Assembly: GCA_049841275.1 (NCBI GenBank)
Contig: JASGDN010000092.1
Location: 35,059 to 99,058 of the forward strand
DNA from: JASGDN01 sp049841275
GTDB lineage: Bacteria > Chloroflexota > Chloroflexia > Thermomicrobiales > UBA6265
Length of the DNA stretch: 64,000 nt
Direction of reading: 5' to 3'
Position numbers and translations under genes: made by a program. The notes under the pieces are model-generated. The model saw only the letters and a program-made list of their open reading frames with translations, had not been told where the DNA came from and searched no databases. Below are positions 18,233 to 26,767 of the stretch, piece by piece; positions within the stretch are counted from its first letter, which is position 1; the number at the start of each line of letters is the position of its first letter.

Positions 18233-19219
18233 CTATTCGATAGACGGGAACGATATGGGGAGCGGGCGCGCGGGCGTCCGCACCACGAGGGATGATGGCA
18301 GGATCTCGGCCACGATGCGCATCGCCGTGCCGCGCGGATCGCCGTCGAGTTCCGCCGCAATCGGCGTCTCCGCCCGGATCTCGACGGTCCGGCAGCGCCG
18401 GTATTGAAGCTGGGAGATATCCCATCGGTGCCGCATCACGATCTTGCTGGCCACATGAGCCCATTCACGGACATTGGCCGGCGCAACCACGACCGCATCG
18501 AGCCCGCCATCGTCCAGCAGCGCCCCCGGCACGAACTCGATGCCGGCCGGAATGGAACTGCCGTTTCCCATCATCACGCTGACGATTGCGCGCGCCTCCG
18601 GCTCTCCACCATCGTAGGCGATGGTGACTGGCGTGCGCTCGCGGCTATGCCGGAGCTGACGCAACCCCGCCTCGGCATAGGCAAGCCACCCGAGCGGGCC
18701 GAGCCGCTTCTTGAGATCGCCACGCGTCGCCCCGATCGTGGCGGCATCGAAGCCCACGCCGGAGAAGATGAGCGAGATGTGCGAAGCCTCGCCGTCCAGC
18801 GTGATCCGGATGGTATCGATCTGGCGCTCCCACCCGAAGAGCGCTGTCCGCACATTGCGATGGATTGTCCCGTTCATCGAGGAGACGGACATCCCAAGGT
18901 TCCGCGCCAGCAGGTTGCCGGTGCCGAGCGGCACAATCCCCAGCGGCGTCGATCCCCCCTGTTGGACCAGCACCTCAGCCACCTCCCGCATGGTGCCGTC
19001 CCCGCCTCCGGCCACAACCACATCCGCGCCACGCTCCAGCGCCGCCAGCGCCTGCCCCCGGCCAGGGTCGTCCATCGTCGTGTCGAGGAAGATGGGCAAT
19101 GGCCAGCCAGCCTCCGTACATTCGACGATCAGGTGCGCCTTCGCCTCGGTGTAGCCCGTCTTGATCGGGTTCAGGATGGCGACAACCCGTTGCGGCCCCT
19201 CCGGCCCCGGTATTGCCAC
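18233..19219 (-). CDS. Diacylglycerol-kinase-fold lipid kinase (YegS/DgkB-like)
   Basis: The core starts VVAILNPIKTG and contains VAGGGDGTMREV (GGDGT nucleotide loop) and PLGTGNLLARNLG, both diagnostic of the family that phosphorylates diacylglycerol or related lipids. I placed the start at the GTG at 19219, just before the conserved domain; ATG codons at 19297 and 19357 are alternatives with no better ribosome site. The gene lies 25 nt upstream of the App1-type phosphatase in one operon. Confidence 0.82.
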   Translation of the reverse strand: MAIPGPEGPQRVVAILNPIKTGYTEAKAHLIVECTEAGWPLPIFLDTTMDDPGRGQALAALERGADVVVAGGGDGTMREVAEVLVQQGGSTPLGIVPLGTGNLLARNLGMSVSSMNGTIHRNVRTALFGWERQIDTIRITLDGEASHISLIFSGVGFDAATIGATRGDLKKRLGPLGWLAYAEAGLRQLRHSRERTPVTIAYDGGEPEARAIVSVMMGNGSSIPAGIEFVPGALLDDGGLDAVVVAPANVREWAHVASKIVMRHRWDISQLQYRRCRTVEIRAETPIAAELDGDPRGTAMRIVAEILPSSLVVRTPARPLPISFPSIE

Positions 19220-19448
19220 CCGTGAAACAGCTCCACGCTGCCGTATCGGCGCTCCTGATTCATTCCGGACCAGAAAGAACCTCCTCGATGCCGGCATGGC
19301 GCAAAATCCTCGTTCGTGGCGACACCCCTCTCGGAGATGGTGGGTACGGAAAGGCATTCGGGTGCAACCCGTCCTTCACAGGCAACCGAACACCGTGGCA
19401 CCGAGTATTTCACATTCGCAAGCGCGTCGTCGGCGCCAGGTTGTGCAG

Positions 19449-19862
19449 CTACTCGGCATCCACCAACGCAGCCCGCGTCGATCGCACCAGCACCCGGTGG
19501 CGATTCACCATACCCCACGATTTCATCGCCATGATCATCGGCACCAGGGTCTGCCCGAACTCGGTCAGCGAGTATTCCACCCGCGGTGGCACCTCCGGAT
19601 AGACCTCGCGATGCACGAGGCCATCGGCTTCCATCTCCCGCAGCTGGAGCGTCAGCATCCGCTGCGTCACCCGTGGCAGCTCACGCCGCAACTCCCCGAA
19701 CCGCTTCGGCCCATCGATCAAGTGATAGAGGGTCGCACCCTTCCACTTGCCGCCGATCACATCCAGCGTCAGCTCCACCGGGCATTCGATCTCCATCCGA
19801 TACGCCCGCTCGTTGGATTGTGCTGCTGTCACCACGCCCGAACCCTCCGTTCTCCGCGCCAC
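19449..19862 (-). CDS. HxlR-family winged-helix transcriptional regulator
   Basis: 137-residue regulator with the HxlR signature: an N-terminal Cys (ECPVELTLDVIGGKWKGATLYHL), the helix-turn-helix FGELRRELPRVTQRMLTLQLREME and the wing EVYPEVPPRVEYSLTEFG. Internal starts at 19832 (GTG) or 19796 (ATG) are possible. HxlR proteins often sense quinones or electrophiles through the N-terminal Cys and control an adjacent divergent oxidoreductase, which matches the gene at 19995. Confidence 0.88.
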   Translation of the reverse strand: MARRTEGSGVVTAAQSNERAYRMEIECPVELTLDVIGGKWKGATLYHLIDGPKRFGELRRELPRVTQRMLTLQLREMEADGLVHREVYPEVPPRVEYSLTEFGQTLVPMIMAMKSWGMVNRHRVLVRSTRAALVDAE

Positions 19863-19870
19863 ATCACATA

Positions 19871-19895
19871 GGTACCATTCTTGTAGCTATGTACC
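19871..19895. promoter_or_regulatory. Candidate HxlR operator (GGTAC-15-GTACC)
   Basis: Inverted repeat GGTAC (19871-19875) and GTACC (19891-19895), start-to-start 20 bp, in the 132-bp divergent region. Further GTACTTGT and GGTACT half-sites follow at about 19906 and 19924. Spaced GTAC half-sites are typical of HxlR/YodB-type operators. Confidence 0.5.
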
Positions 19896-19994
19896 AGAAA
19901 CGTGCGTACTTGTCTCAGGCGATGGTACTCGCATAATGGGATTCAGGAAAGGGGGCACGAATCCCCTGACGATCCGACCAGAAAGGGACCTGAC

Positions 19995-20987
19995 ATGACC
20001 GAGGCCACATCACTCATCGCGCCAGCCAACGCCGCCACGACCATTGCCCGCGCCGCCATCCAGTACACGTTCGGCGGCCCAACCGCGCTCGCCATCGAGA
20101 CCGTGACCATCCCCGCACCTGCAGCCGGACAGGTGCTGGTGAAGTCCCGCGCCGCCGGCATCAACCCCGTTGACCTGAAGATGACGCAGGGTGGCGGTAT
20201 CGCTGGCATGCTCCCGGCCGGCACGGTAGAAGCCGGCCTGACACTGGGGTGGGACCTCGCGGGCGACGTCGTCGCGACCGGTGAGGGCGTGACGGCGTTC
20301 CAGCCTGGCGACCGGGTCTTCGGCCTGATCGCCTTCCCGAATCTCGGCCGCACCTTTGCCGATCACGTCCTCGTCGATGCCGCCGACATCGTGGCAATCC
20401 CGGAGACCGTCTCCGATATCGCCTCAGGAGCGATCCCGCTGGTCGGCCTTACCGCCTGGCAGGCGCTCTTCGATGTAGCGAAGCTGACCGCCGGGCAGAC
20501 GCTCCTGCTCCACGGCGGCACGGGTGGGGTCGGGCATATCGCCATCCAGCTCGCAAAGCACGCCGGGGCGCATGTGATCGTCACGGCCTCCGCGAAGAAC
20601 CGCGATTACCTGAGCGGGCTCGGCGCGGACGAGGTGATCGACTACCGCACGCAACGCTTCGAGGAGCTCGTCCCGAACGTCGATGTCGTCTTCAACACGG
20701 TGATGGGCGATGCGCTGGACCGTTCGTGGCAGGTGCTGAAGCCGGGCGGAATCATCGTCTCGATCCTCGCGACGCCGGTCGTCCCGGAGGGGGCTCCAGA
20801 CGGGGTTCGCGGCCAGCATGTCTTCGTGAACCACAACGGCGCGGAGATGGCGGAACTCGCGACGCTGATGGCGGACGGCTCGCTGGTACCGACCATCGCG
20901 CGAACCGGCTCGCTGGACGACCTCCCTTCCCTGCTGGAGGAACTGGATGGCGGCCGCACCATCGGCAAGCTGGTCGTCACCTTCTGA
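19995..20987 (+). CDS. NADP-dependent quinone-oxidoreductase-like MDR protein
   Basis: 330-residue zinc-free medium-chain dehydrogenase/reductase. The GroES-like part contains AAGINPVDLK and GWDLAGDVVATG; the nucleotide fold has LLHGGTGGVGHIAIQLAKHAGAHV (about 169-192). The family reduces quinones or enones with NADPH. It is divergent from an HxlR regulator and likely induced by reactive carbonyls or quinones (inference from that pairing). A perfect 15-bp hairpin closes the transcript. Confidence 0.9.
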   Translation: MTEATSLIAPANAATTIARAAIQYTFGGPTALAIETVTIPAPAAGQVLVKSRAAGINPVDLKMTQGGGIAGMLPAGTVEAGLTLGWDLAGDVVATGEGVTAFQPGDRVFGLIAFPNLGRTFADHVLVDAADIVAIPETVSDIASGAIPLVGLTAWQALFDVAKLTAGQTLLLHGGTGGVGHIAIQLAKHAGAHVIVTASAKNRDYLSGLGADEVIDYRTQRFEELVPNVDVVFNTVMGDALDRSWQVLKPGGIIVSILATPVVPEGAPDGVRGQHVFVNHNGAEMAELATLMADGSLVPTIARTGSLDDLPSLLEELDGGRTIGKLVVTF

Positions 20988-21013
20988 TCCCCTGCATCCG
21001 ACCCGACCACACC

Positions 21014-21048
21014 AAGAGGATCGCTGGCGCTATGCCAGCGATCCTCTT
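21014..21048 (+). terminator. Hairpin terminator after the MDR oxidoreductase
   Basis: Perfect 15-bp stem AAGAGGATCGCTGGC / GCCAGCGATCCTCTT with a 5-nt GCTAT loop, 26 nt after the stop codon. Confidence 0.8.
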
Positions 21049-21154
21049 CTGCGTCCGCCACTTGCCAGCAGGGCGAGAGCGTGGGACGCTGCCGCACGAT
21101 ATCCAGCCGTCGCCCATCGTGCCACCGCGCCCACCGCCGATCGAGGAAGATCGC

Positions 21155-22252
21155 ATGGCCCAGATCACAGCCGATTCCGCACAGCCCCCGAAACGGCCCG
21201 TCATCGCCCACGTCGGCGCGGGCATGATGGGCCAGCTCGCCCACATCGCGAACTACGCCCGCCTCCGCGACGCCGGCGTGTGCACCATCGCCGGCGTCAC
21301 CGACCTCCAGACCAACCTGGCGGAAGCCGTTGCGGCACGGTACGCCATCCCGCAGGTCTATGCCTCGCTGGACGACCTGCTGGCGGACGACGCTATCGAT
21401 GCGGTGACGTGTATCCAGCAGTGGCCCAACAACTACCCGCTGGTGAAGCAGATCCTGTCTGCCGGAAAGTCCGCCATCACCGAGAAGCCGATGGTCGGAC
21501 GCCTCGACGAGGCGCAGGAACTCGCCGCGCTGGCCGAGGCGAATGGCGTCCTCTACGCGGTCGGGTTCATGAAACGGTACGATCGCGGGGTGGAACGCGC
21601 GAAGGAGCTGATCGCGGACGTCGCCGCCTCCGGCGACCTCGGCTCCCTGGTGATGGTCGATGCGATCTGCAACGGCGGCGACTGGACATTCGGGATCGAG
21701 GACCCCATCCGCGTTCCGCCGCCGGGGCCAGGCGTGCTGCCACCCCCCACGCCGACCTATCCGGACGCCGTGACCACCGACCTCCAGCGCCGCCAGTACG
21801 ACTGGCTGGTGAACATCTTTTCGCACACCGTCAACCTGTGCCATCACCTGCTCGACCGCGAGATGGCCGTGCGCACAGCGACCTTCATCGAGACCCGCGC
21901 GATGGCCGCCACGCTGACCGCGGGCGAGACGCTGGTGACGATCCGGGGCGGACAGACGACCTCCCACGAGTGGCGCGAATCGACGACGCTGACCTTCGAG
22001 CACGGCGAGATCGCCATCCGCACGCCGATCCCCATGCGAAAGCAGTCCTCCGCGGAAGTTTCCATCCTTCGGCCCGGACGTGGCCGTTTCATCACCGAGC
22101 AGCACCATGTCGCGCCGGGCTGGGCCTTCTATCGACAGGCGGAAGGATTCGTCGCCGCGCTGGGCGGGGAAGCTCCCTTGCGCACGCCCGCATCGGCGGC
22201 GGTCGCCGATGTTCGCGTGATGCAGGAAATTGTCGAATCGGCAATCGGGTGA
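21155..22252 (+). CDS. Gfo/Idh/MocA family oxidoreductase
   Basis: 365 residues from the ATG at 21155 (GAGGAAG upstream). AHVGAGMMGQLAHI is the Rossmann glycine loop and AITEKPMVG the catalytic EKP block. The C-terminal domain carries the NIFSHTVNLCHHLL helix typical of sugar dehydrogenases of this family. It is likely involved in oxidation or reduction of an unusual sugar. The sugar-phosphate isomerase-like gene at 23078 may act in the same pathway. Confidence 0.88.
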   Translation: MAQITADSAQPPKRPVIAHVGAGMMGQLAHIANYARLRDAGVCTIAGVTDLQTNLAEAVAARYAIPQVYASLDDLLADDAIDAVTCIQQWPNNYPLVKQILSAGKSAITEKPMVGRLDEAQELAALAEANGVLYAVGFMKRYDRGVERAKELIADVAASGDLGSLVMVDAICNGGDWTFGIEDPIRVPPPGPGVLPPPTPTYPDAVTTDLQRRQYDWLVNIFSHTVNLCHHLLDREMAVRTATFIETRAMAATLTAGETLVTIRGGQTTSHEWRESTTLTFEHGEIAIRTPIPMRKQSSAEVSILRPGRGRFITEQHHVAPGWAFYRQAEGFVAALGGEAPLRTPASAAVADVRVMQEIVESAIG

Positions 22253-22306
22253 GGCGCTCGCAGTGGACGTTGATGCGGCACATGCTTCATCCGTAGTAGC
22301 CGGGAG

Positions 22307-22690
22307 TCACTCGGATTTCTGGGGTTTCCGCAGCGCCTCCGGCACCATTTTCCGAGGAACCTGCTGTGCCGTGACGGCGCTGAGCCAATCGGCCAGTTCG
22401 CGATTCTCGGCGCTCTCCAGCCAGGCCATCGGCTCGTCCTTGATCGCATTCAGCAGGTCAGACAACTGATCCCGCGGAATCAACGCCGACGCGATAAATG
22501 GCTCGTACCGCGAGCGCGGCTCCACGGCAGTGGGAGCGGAGCATGGCTCCACCATCAGCCGCCAGAATCGAGGCTGGTCCGGATCGCGCACCGGTCCGAT
22601 GCGAAAGTACCATTCCCCGCCAATGACATGCAGGTAAAAGCTGAGCCCCTCGCCGGTACGAGGCCGGAGGACATCGAATGCAAGCGTCAT
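22307..22690 (-). CDS. Hypothetical protein (127 aa)
   Basis: Soluble, moderately acidic frame: MTLAFDVLRPRTGEGLSFYL..., a Trp/Arg-rich middle (GGEWYFRIGPVRDPDQPRFW) and a helical C-terminus (PMAWLESAENRELADWLSAV). Codon usage is like that of neighbouring genes and the frame is convergent with the oxidoreductase. I recognise no family and no catalytic motif. Confidence 0.5.
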   Translation of the reverse strand: MTLAFDVLRPRTGEGLSFYLHVIGGEWYFRIGPVRDPDQPRFWRLMVEPCSAPTAVEPRSRYEPFIASALIPRDQLSDLLNAIKDEPMAWLESAENRELADWLSAVTAQQVPRKMVPEALRKPQKSE

Positions 22691-23077
22691 GATGCCCCAC
22701 CCGCCTGTGCCTCATGGGGCACGGCAGTCCCCGGACGGCACGGCATGACGCAAATGGAGGACTGAACCTGGATCATGCAGGCATCCCGTTCTTCGTCTGG
22801 CGCGAGGAATCCCGCAAGACGCGAACGACGGCAACGATGCCCGCAGGGGCAGCACACACGCACCGATCGTGGGCTGGCAATCCGGATGTTCCGGGTCGAT
22901 GTGCCCCTTCACTCTAGCATGAGGCGCCCAATCCCCTGCCCAGCACACGGCGCAGGATGGATTCGCCCCCTATTCCATTGCCACGCGGGCCGATATGATG
23001 CGACGCGCAGACAGCACCGGCAGGACCCACCGCCACTCGGCAGAAGGAACGCCTCGCACCCCGGAGAAGCCTTGCCC
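22691..23077. other. 387-nt intergenic gap, nothing certain
   Basis: Divergent spacing between the hypothetical gene and the isomerase-like gene. It must hold their promoters, but I see no strong -35/-10 pair, no long hairpin and no coding-like frame. Confidence 0.4.
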
Positions 23078-23908
23078 ATGAACCGATCCCAACTCGCCAT
23101 CAACGCCGTCACCGTCACACTCGACGGCCAGAACCTCCCGGACGCCCTTGCCGCGTTCCACAAGGCGGGATTCACCCAACTCGAGTTCCAGCTCGGTCAG
23201 GTCAGGACCTGGCTGAACGCCGGCCACGCGGTCGAAGAGACGAAAGCCCTGCTCGATGCGAATGGCCTAACGTTGCTGGGAGGATTCGAACTCGGCCTGG
23301 AGGTCTTCACGCCACCGGACTCACTGGAGGCGAACCTCTCCGCGCAAGTCGAGAATGCCCGCCTGATCGACGCCCTCGGTGGCGGCATGCTCGTGTTCGG
23401 CACCGACGGTCCGGCCGGCCCAGTCAGCGTGGAGACGCTTTCCGCCGTCGCCGAGCGAGTGAAGGCGCTGCTGGCTGCGACCGCCGACCTGAACGTGACG
23501 CTGGGGCTGGAGTTCAACTGGGGGCCGGTCCTGAAGAGCCTGGAGACGGCGGTGCTGGTCGCCCAGCTGGTCGACGATCCTCGGGTGGGCGTCGTCTTCG
23601 ACACGGCGCATTACCACTGCACGGTCACGAAATTCGAGGACCTGACGCCGGAGATCGTGCGTTGGATCACACTCGTGCATCTGAACGACATGCGCGACAT
23701 CCCCGGCGACCTGAGCAACTGCAACAGCGACCGCGTACTGCTCGGCGACGGCATCCTGCCCATTCCGTCGATCCTGAACGCGTTGGAACAAGGTGGCTAC
23801 ACCGGCCCGTGCTCGATCGAGCTCTTCAACGACGACTTGTGGGCGATGACACCGCAAGCGGTCGCGCCAGTCCTCTACCAGAACCTGCTCGGCTACGTAA
23901 CCGACTGA
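23078..23908 (+). CDS. Sugar phosphate isomerase/epimerase-like TIM-barrel protein
   Basis: 276-residue AP-endonuclease-2-type (xylose isomerase-like) barrel. Probable metal ligands are seen in LGLEFNWG (Glu), VVFDTAHYH (Asp/His), LVHLNDMRD (His) and CSIELFND (Glu near the end). Members isomerise or epimerise ketoses or degrade inositol. The spacing and orientation relative to the Gfo/Idh gene suggest a shared sugar pathway. Confidence 0.82.
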   Translation: MNRSQLAINAVTVTLDGQNLPDALAAFHKAGFTQLEFQLGQVRTWLNAGHAVEETKALLDANGLTLLGGFELGLEVFTPPDSLEANLSAQVENARLIDALGGGMLVFGTDGPAGPVSVETLSAVAERVKALLAATADLNVTLGLEFNWGPVLKSLETAVLVAQLVDDPRVGVVFDTAHYHCTVTKFEDLTPEIVRWITLVHLNDMRDIPGDLSNCNSDRVLLGDGILPIPSILNALEQGGYTGPCSIELFNDDLWAMTPQAVAPVLYQNLLGYVTD

Positions 23909-23919
23909 GGCGGATTCGA

Positions 23920-24429
23920 TCATCGGTCACCATCATCCCTCGCACGCCGCAGATCCTTCATCAGCAAGTAGCGGTGCAGAGGATCGGTCGGTGACGGCTG
24001 AAAGCCAAAGTGCTCGTAGAACGCGCGGGCTGCGTCGTCCTTGGCGTGGACGGCCAGCGCGCGAATACCGGCGATATCAGCCCCCTGGAGCGTGCGGAGC
24101 ATTGCATCCTTCAGCAGCCCCTTCCCGATGCCTCGCCCCTGCCAACGAAGGTCGATGGCCAACCGCGCCAGGATCATCAGCGGAACAGAATGGCGCACAA
24201 TTCCCCGTGTCAGTCGCTCGGGCGCATCGGTATAAGCGATCTCACCGACCACCAGCGTGTAAAAGCCGACGACCTCATCGTCCGCGAGGGCAAGGTAGGT
24301 CGTCGATGCATTGGCGAGCTGATTGGTGAGGGCAAAGCGAACGAGGAACCGATTGAGATCCTCCTGCCCGCAGTCGAACGCCTCCATCCCATGGCGTCGT
24401 TCGAGCTTGGCCACCCGGAACGATGTCAC
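23920..24429 (-). CDS. GNAT toxin of a TacA/TacT-like (DUF1778/GNAT) pair
   Basis: 169-residue Gcn5-like acetyltransferase. The acetyl-CoA loop is RWQGRGIGKGLLKDAML and the C-terminal tyrosine motif is DDAARAFYEHFGFQP; the N-terminal FDCGQEDLNRFL is characteristic of TacT/AtaT-type toxins that acetylate charged tRNA. The gene overlaps the antitoxin by 4 nt (ATGA), the standard antitoxin-first order. The toxin target is inferred from the family only. Confidence 0.88.
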   Translation of the reverse strand: MTSFRVAKLERRHGMEAFDCGQEDLNRFLVRFALTNQLANASTTYLALADDEVVGFYTLVVGEIAYTDAPERLTRGIVRHSVPLMILARLAIDLRWQGRGIGKGLLKDAMLRTLQGADIAGIRALAVHAKDDAARAFYEHFGFQPSPTDPLHRYLLMKDLRRARDDGDR

Positions 24430-24713
24430 TCCGGCTCTCCGGCCTCGAAGACACTCGGCTCATGAAGGAGTCGTACCATCCGCGGCAGGGCGCGTGTCGG
24501 CGCATCCAGTGCATTCGTGAATGCTTCCCATTGGGCCGCATCCAGCCCAAAGTGCTGGCGATCGCCGAGCACTTCGTCCGCCTGGGCGAGCGCACTGATG
24601 AGGACGAATTCACTCACGGACCGCTGATTGATAGCGGCAGCGGCAACCAATCGACGCTTCGCTTCCGCTGAAAGCCGAAGATCCAGTTTTTCCGAACGCG
24701 GTGCGACACTCAT
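24426..24713 (-). CDS. DUF1778 (TacA-like) ribbon-helix-helix antitoxin
   Basis: 95 residues from the ATG at 24713 with GGAAGGAGGT eleven bases upstream. KLDLRLSAEAKRRLVAAAAINQRSVSEFVLISAL is the N-terminal DNA-binding RHH module. The C-terminal half (LDAAQWEAFTNALDAP) is the toxin-neutralising tail. RHH antitoxins normally repress their own operon with the toxin. The terminator of noncoding unit A lies only about 85 nt upstream, so read-through from that unit could feed this operon. Confidence 0.88.
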   Translation of the reverse strand: MSVAPRSEKLDLRLSAEAKRRLVAAAAINQRSVSEFVLISALAQADEVLGDRQHFGLDAAQWEAFTNALDAPTRALPRMVRLLHEPSVFEAGEPE

Positions 24714-24789
24714 ATGCACACCTCCTTCCTTACACCGGATCCCAGCGCACCAAGAATGCCAGACATTGTCATGACATCCAGATGGCGGA

Positions 24790-25135
24790 CACAGAAACGC
24801 CCACCGATCTTGCGATCGCTGGGCGTCTGCCGCCATACATGACCTTCAATGAACATTGACGATGGTCTCATCGAGCATGTCCGCCGCCCCGAAGGGCCTT
24901 AGACCTGAGTCCGACCTCTCGACACTCCCGGATGCGCAAGCGCACCGGCAGATCGTGTTCGGAAGATCACGCGACAGGACTTCCAGAATTCGGAACCGGG
25001 CGTTCGGTCCAAAGGACCTCTCACCATACGATCTCCACAGGAAACCTGCATCAACCGCATCCGCCGTTGCTCATCCGGCGATCTGGTTCACATTCCATCG
25101 GAACTGCCGACAGAACGCTTGACGTTCCGTTCTGT
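24790..25135 (-). ncRNA. Noncoding transcription unit A (~345 nt), unknown family
   Basis: A clear promoter (25142-25170) and an intrinsic terminator (stem 24798-24809/24814-24825, GCAA loop, then TTTCTG) bound a region with no convincing frame. From the start site: an 8-bp ACAGAACG/CGTTCTGT hairpin, a CGCCG/CGGCG hairpin with TGAGC in its loop (25062-25080), the linker GATGCGGTTGATG, a GCAGG-TTT-CCTGT hairpin (25037-25049) and the block GAGGTCGGACTC (24907-24918). Unit B repeats the second and third hairpins with different but still pairing stems at the same distance from its start. It lies between the TA pair and the TetR gene. Confidence 0.6.
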
Positions 25136-25144
25136 ACGAACAGA
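25131..25144. promoter_or_regulatory. Operator-like palindrome over the unit A promoter
   Basis: TCTGT-ACGA-ACAGA, perfect 5-bp arms, overlapping the -10 and start site of unit A. The same core occurs at unit B (26762-26777). It suggests a shared repressor. Confidence 0.55.
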
Positions 25145-25170
25145 CTACGCCCGAAGTTCCCGAATGTCAA
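25142..25170 (-). promoter_or_regulatory. Promoter of noncoding unit A
   Basis: Minus-strand TTGACA (25165-25170) and TAGTCT (25142-25147) with a 17-nt spacer; predicted start near 25135. A 14-bp palindrome CGGGAACATTCCCG at 25182-25195 lies just upstream. Confidence 0.6.
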
Positions 25171-25200
25171 CGGGGTATATACGGGAACATTCCCGATGAT

Positions 25201-25222
25201 GCCGGAAGTGGCCAGTTCCGGC
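25201..25222 (-). terminator. Hairpin downstream of the TetR gene
   Basis: GCCGGAA / TTCCGGC, 7-bp perfect stem with an 8-nt loop, about 27 nt after the TetR stop codon. No T-tract. Confidence 0.4.
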
Positions 25223-25248
25223 CAACCACACGCCCGTTGATGCCACGC

Positions 25249-25845
25249 TCACCCGCGCAATCCATAGCCACGCAACGCATCGTCCAGCATCGCCTGCTGC
25301 GTTCCCGCGTCGTAGCTATCGGGGTCGGCAACTGCCAGCGTCGCCGCACCGCTCGTGAGGGCGATCAGCGCGCGGGCGATCCGGAGCGCCTCATCATCGG
25401 GAAGCTCCGGCCGCACCGATGCAACCAATCGGGCGATCCGCTCCTGCCAGGCACGATTCGCGCGACGGTGCGCCGCCAGCAACGCATCGTCGCCCAGCGC
25501 CGCACCGAGGAATCCGACCCACACCCGGTTCTCGGCCTGCATGGGCTCGTCCATCGCCATCGCCTGCGAGAGGATCGCCCGCAGCGCGTCGGCAGGAGTC
25601 GCCGCCTCGCGTTCCATGCGCTCGACCCGCCCGCGCACACGTTCGTGGAGCAGCATCCGGGCGTGCAACAACAGAGCCTGCCGGTTTGCAAAGCGGTGCA
25701 GAACCAGTCCGGTCGTGCAGCCCGCCGCCGCCGCAACCGCCCGCAGCGTCAGCCGCTCGAGCCCCGGCCCGGCAAGCACGTCCCAGACCGCCTCCGAAAG
25801 CCGGTCCCCCTGCGCCTCGCGATCGACCTGTCGTGGCACGGTCAT
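25249..25845 (-). CDS. TetR/AcrR-family transcriptional regulator
   Basis: 198 residues from the ATG at 25845 (GAGGGGAG site). The N-terminal helix-turn-helix LTLRAVAAAAGCTTGLVLHRFANRQALL is standard TetR; the C-terminal ligand/dimer domain is helical and divergent. It faces the GNAT gene at 25928 across 82 bp containing the palindrome TGTTACGGTAACA, its probable operator. Ligand unknown. Confidence 0.88.
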   Translation of the reverse strand: MTVPRQVDREAQGDRLSEAVWDVLAGPGLERLTLRAVAAAAGCTTGLVLHRFANRQALLLHARMLLHERVRGRVERMEREAATPADALRAILSQAMAMDEPMQAENRVWVGFLGAALGDDALLAAHRRANRAWQERIARLVASVRPELPDDEALRIARALIALTSGAATLAVADPDSYDAGTQQAMLDDALRGYGLRG

Positions 25846-25882
25846 CTCCCCTCTTGCATTGCCGTGCGGATAGCGTACCATG

Positions 25883-25895
25883 TGTTACGGTAACA
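25883..25895. promoter_or_regulatory. Probable TetR operator TGTTAC-G-GTAACA
   Basis: Perfect 13-bp palindrome in the divergent TetR/GNAT region, surrounded by AT-rich DNA suited to overlapping promoters. It differs from the palindromes at units A and B. Confidence 0.6.
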
Positions 25896-25927
25896 TTTAT
25901 TACGAATCGGGACATGGGAGGATACGA

Positions 25928-26404
25928 ATGGGAACGGCAGCAGGGTGGACGATCTCCGAGGCGGCTTGGGACGATCCGGATGGCGAGGTGTTGCGTCAGG
26001 CCCAGCGTGACGAGATCGCCGTCCTGCACGACGGCAACCGCAACTCGGAGCCGGGGACACCGCCCTCCGCTGCCGACATCTCACTCTTCGTGATCGCGCG
26101 GGACGCGGCCGGAAACGCCTTCGCCTGCGGAGCGCTGCGCCAGCTCGATGCGGCCTCTGCCGAGGTGAAACGGATGTATGTCCGGCCAGAGGCGCGCGGC
26201 ACCGGGCTCGCTACTGCCGTTCTCCGTGCCCTGGAGGCCGCGGCGCGTTCACGCGGCTGGATGACATTGCGCCTGGAGACCGGCCGGGTGATGCCGGTCG
26301 CGATCCGGTTCTACGAGCGTGAGGGCTACCTGCCGATTCCGCCGTTCGGCGCCTACATCGGTTCGGCGAACTCGCTCTGCTTCGAGAAGCGCCTCCGGCC
26401 CTGA
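25928..26404 (+). CDS. GNAT family N-acetyltransferase
   Basis: 158 residues from the ATG at 25928 (GGGAGG site). VKRMYVRPEARGTGLATAVLRALEAAARSRG is the acetyl-CoA binding segment and IRFYEREGYLPIPPFG the C-terminal motif, close to PaiA/amino-acid acetyltransferase-like members. The divergent TetR regulator likely controls it. It ends near the convergent terminator of unit B. Confidence 0.88.
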   Translation: MGTAAGWTISEAAWDDPDGEVLRQAQRDEIAVLHDGNRNSEPGTPPSAADISLFVIARDAAGNAFACGALRQLDAASAEVKRMYVRPEARGTGLATAVLRALEAAARSRGWMTLRLETGRVMPVAIRFYEREGYLPIPPFGAYIGSANSLCFEKRLRP

Positions 26405-26424
26405 GCCTCGGCACGCCGAATACA

Positions 26425-26767
26425 CACAGAAATGCCCGCCGATCTTGCGATCGCCGGGCATCCCGTCGCCAATTGACATTCCCCATACCGTGACTTCATG
26501 TGGCCGAGCACGCCGACTCCGCCCGAAAGCGAATCCGACCTCCCCACGCCGCCGTGGAGCCTTGCCGAACCGGGGTGGCCCGCAGCCCGGCTCCCGAGGG
26601 AACCTCCATCCACACCGTCCGCTTCATCGCGCTGCCGTCCCCCGAAGAGTTCAGCTTCCGAATGCTTCTGCGGCAAGCCGCATCAACCTCATCACCCCAT
26701 GCTCAATGGGGCTAACGCTTCCGAATCGTGCGGTCCGAACGCCAGATCGCTTGGCGAAGCTCTCTGT
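26425..26767 (-). ncRNA. Noncoding transcription unit B (~343 nt), homologous in layout to unit A
   Basis: Same architecture and length as unit A: start near 26767; hairpin CCCCAT-TGAGC-ATGGGG (26695-26711), 56 nt from the start; linker GATGAGGTTGATG; hairpin GCGGC-TT-GCCGC (26670-26681); block GAGGTCGGATTC (26531-26542); and terminator stem 26432-26444/26449-26461 with a GCAA loop and TTTCTG. The two stems differ in sequence from unit A but keep pairing, as expected of a structured RNA. A 43-codon frame beginning MKRTVW exists but has no strong ribosome site and is not shared with unit A. The unit is convergent with GNAT and not a leader of any gene. Confidence 0.6.

Noticed and set aside
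26548..26676. 43-codon frame (MKRTVW...) in unit B
   Set aside because: No ribosome site of quality and no counterpart in unit A, whereas structure is shared.
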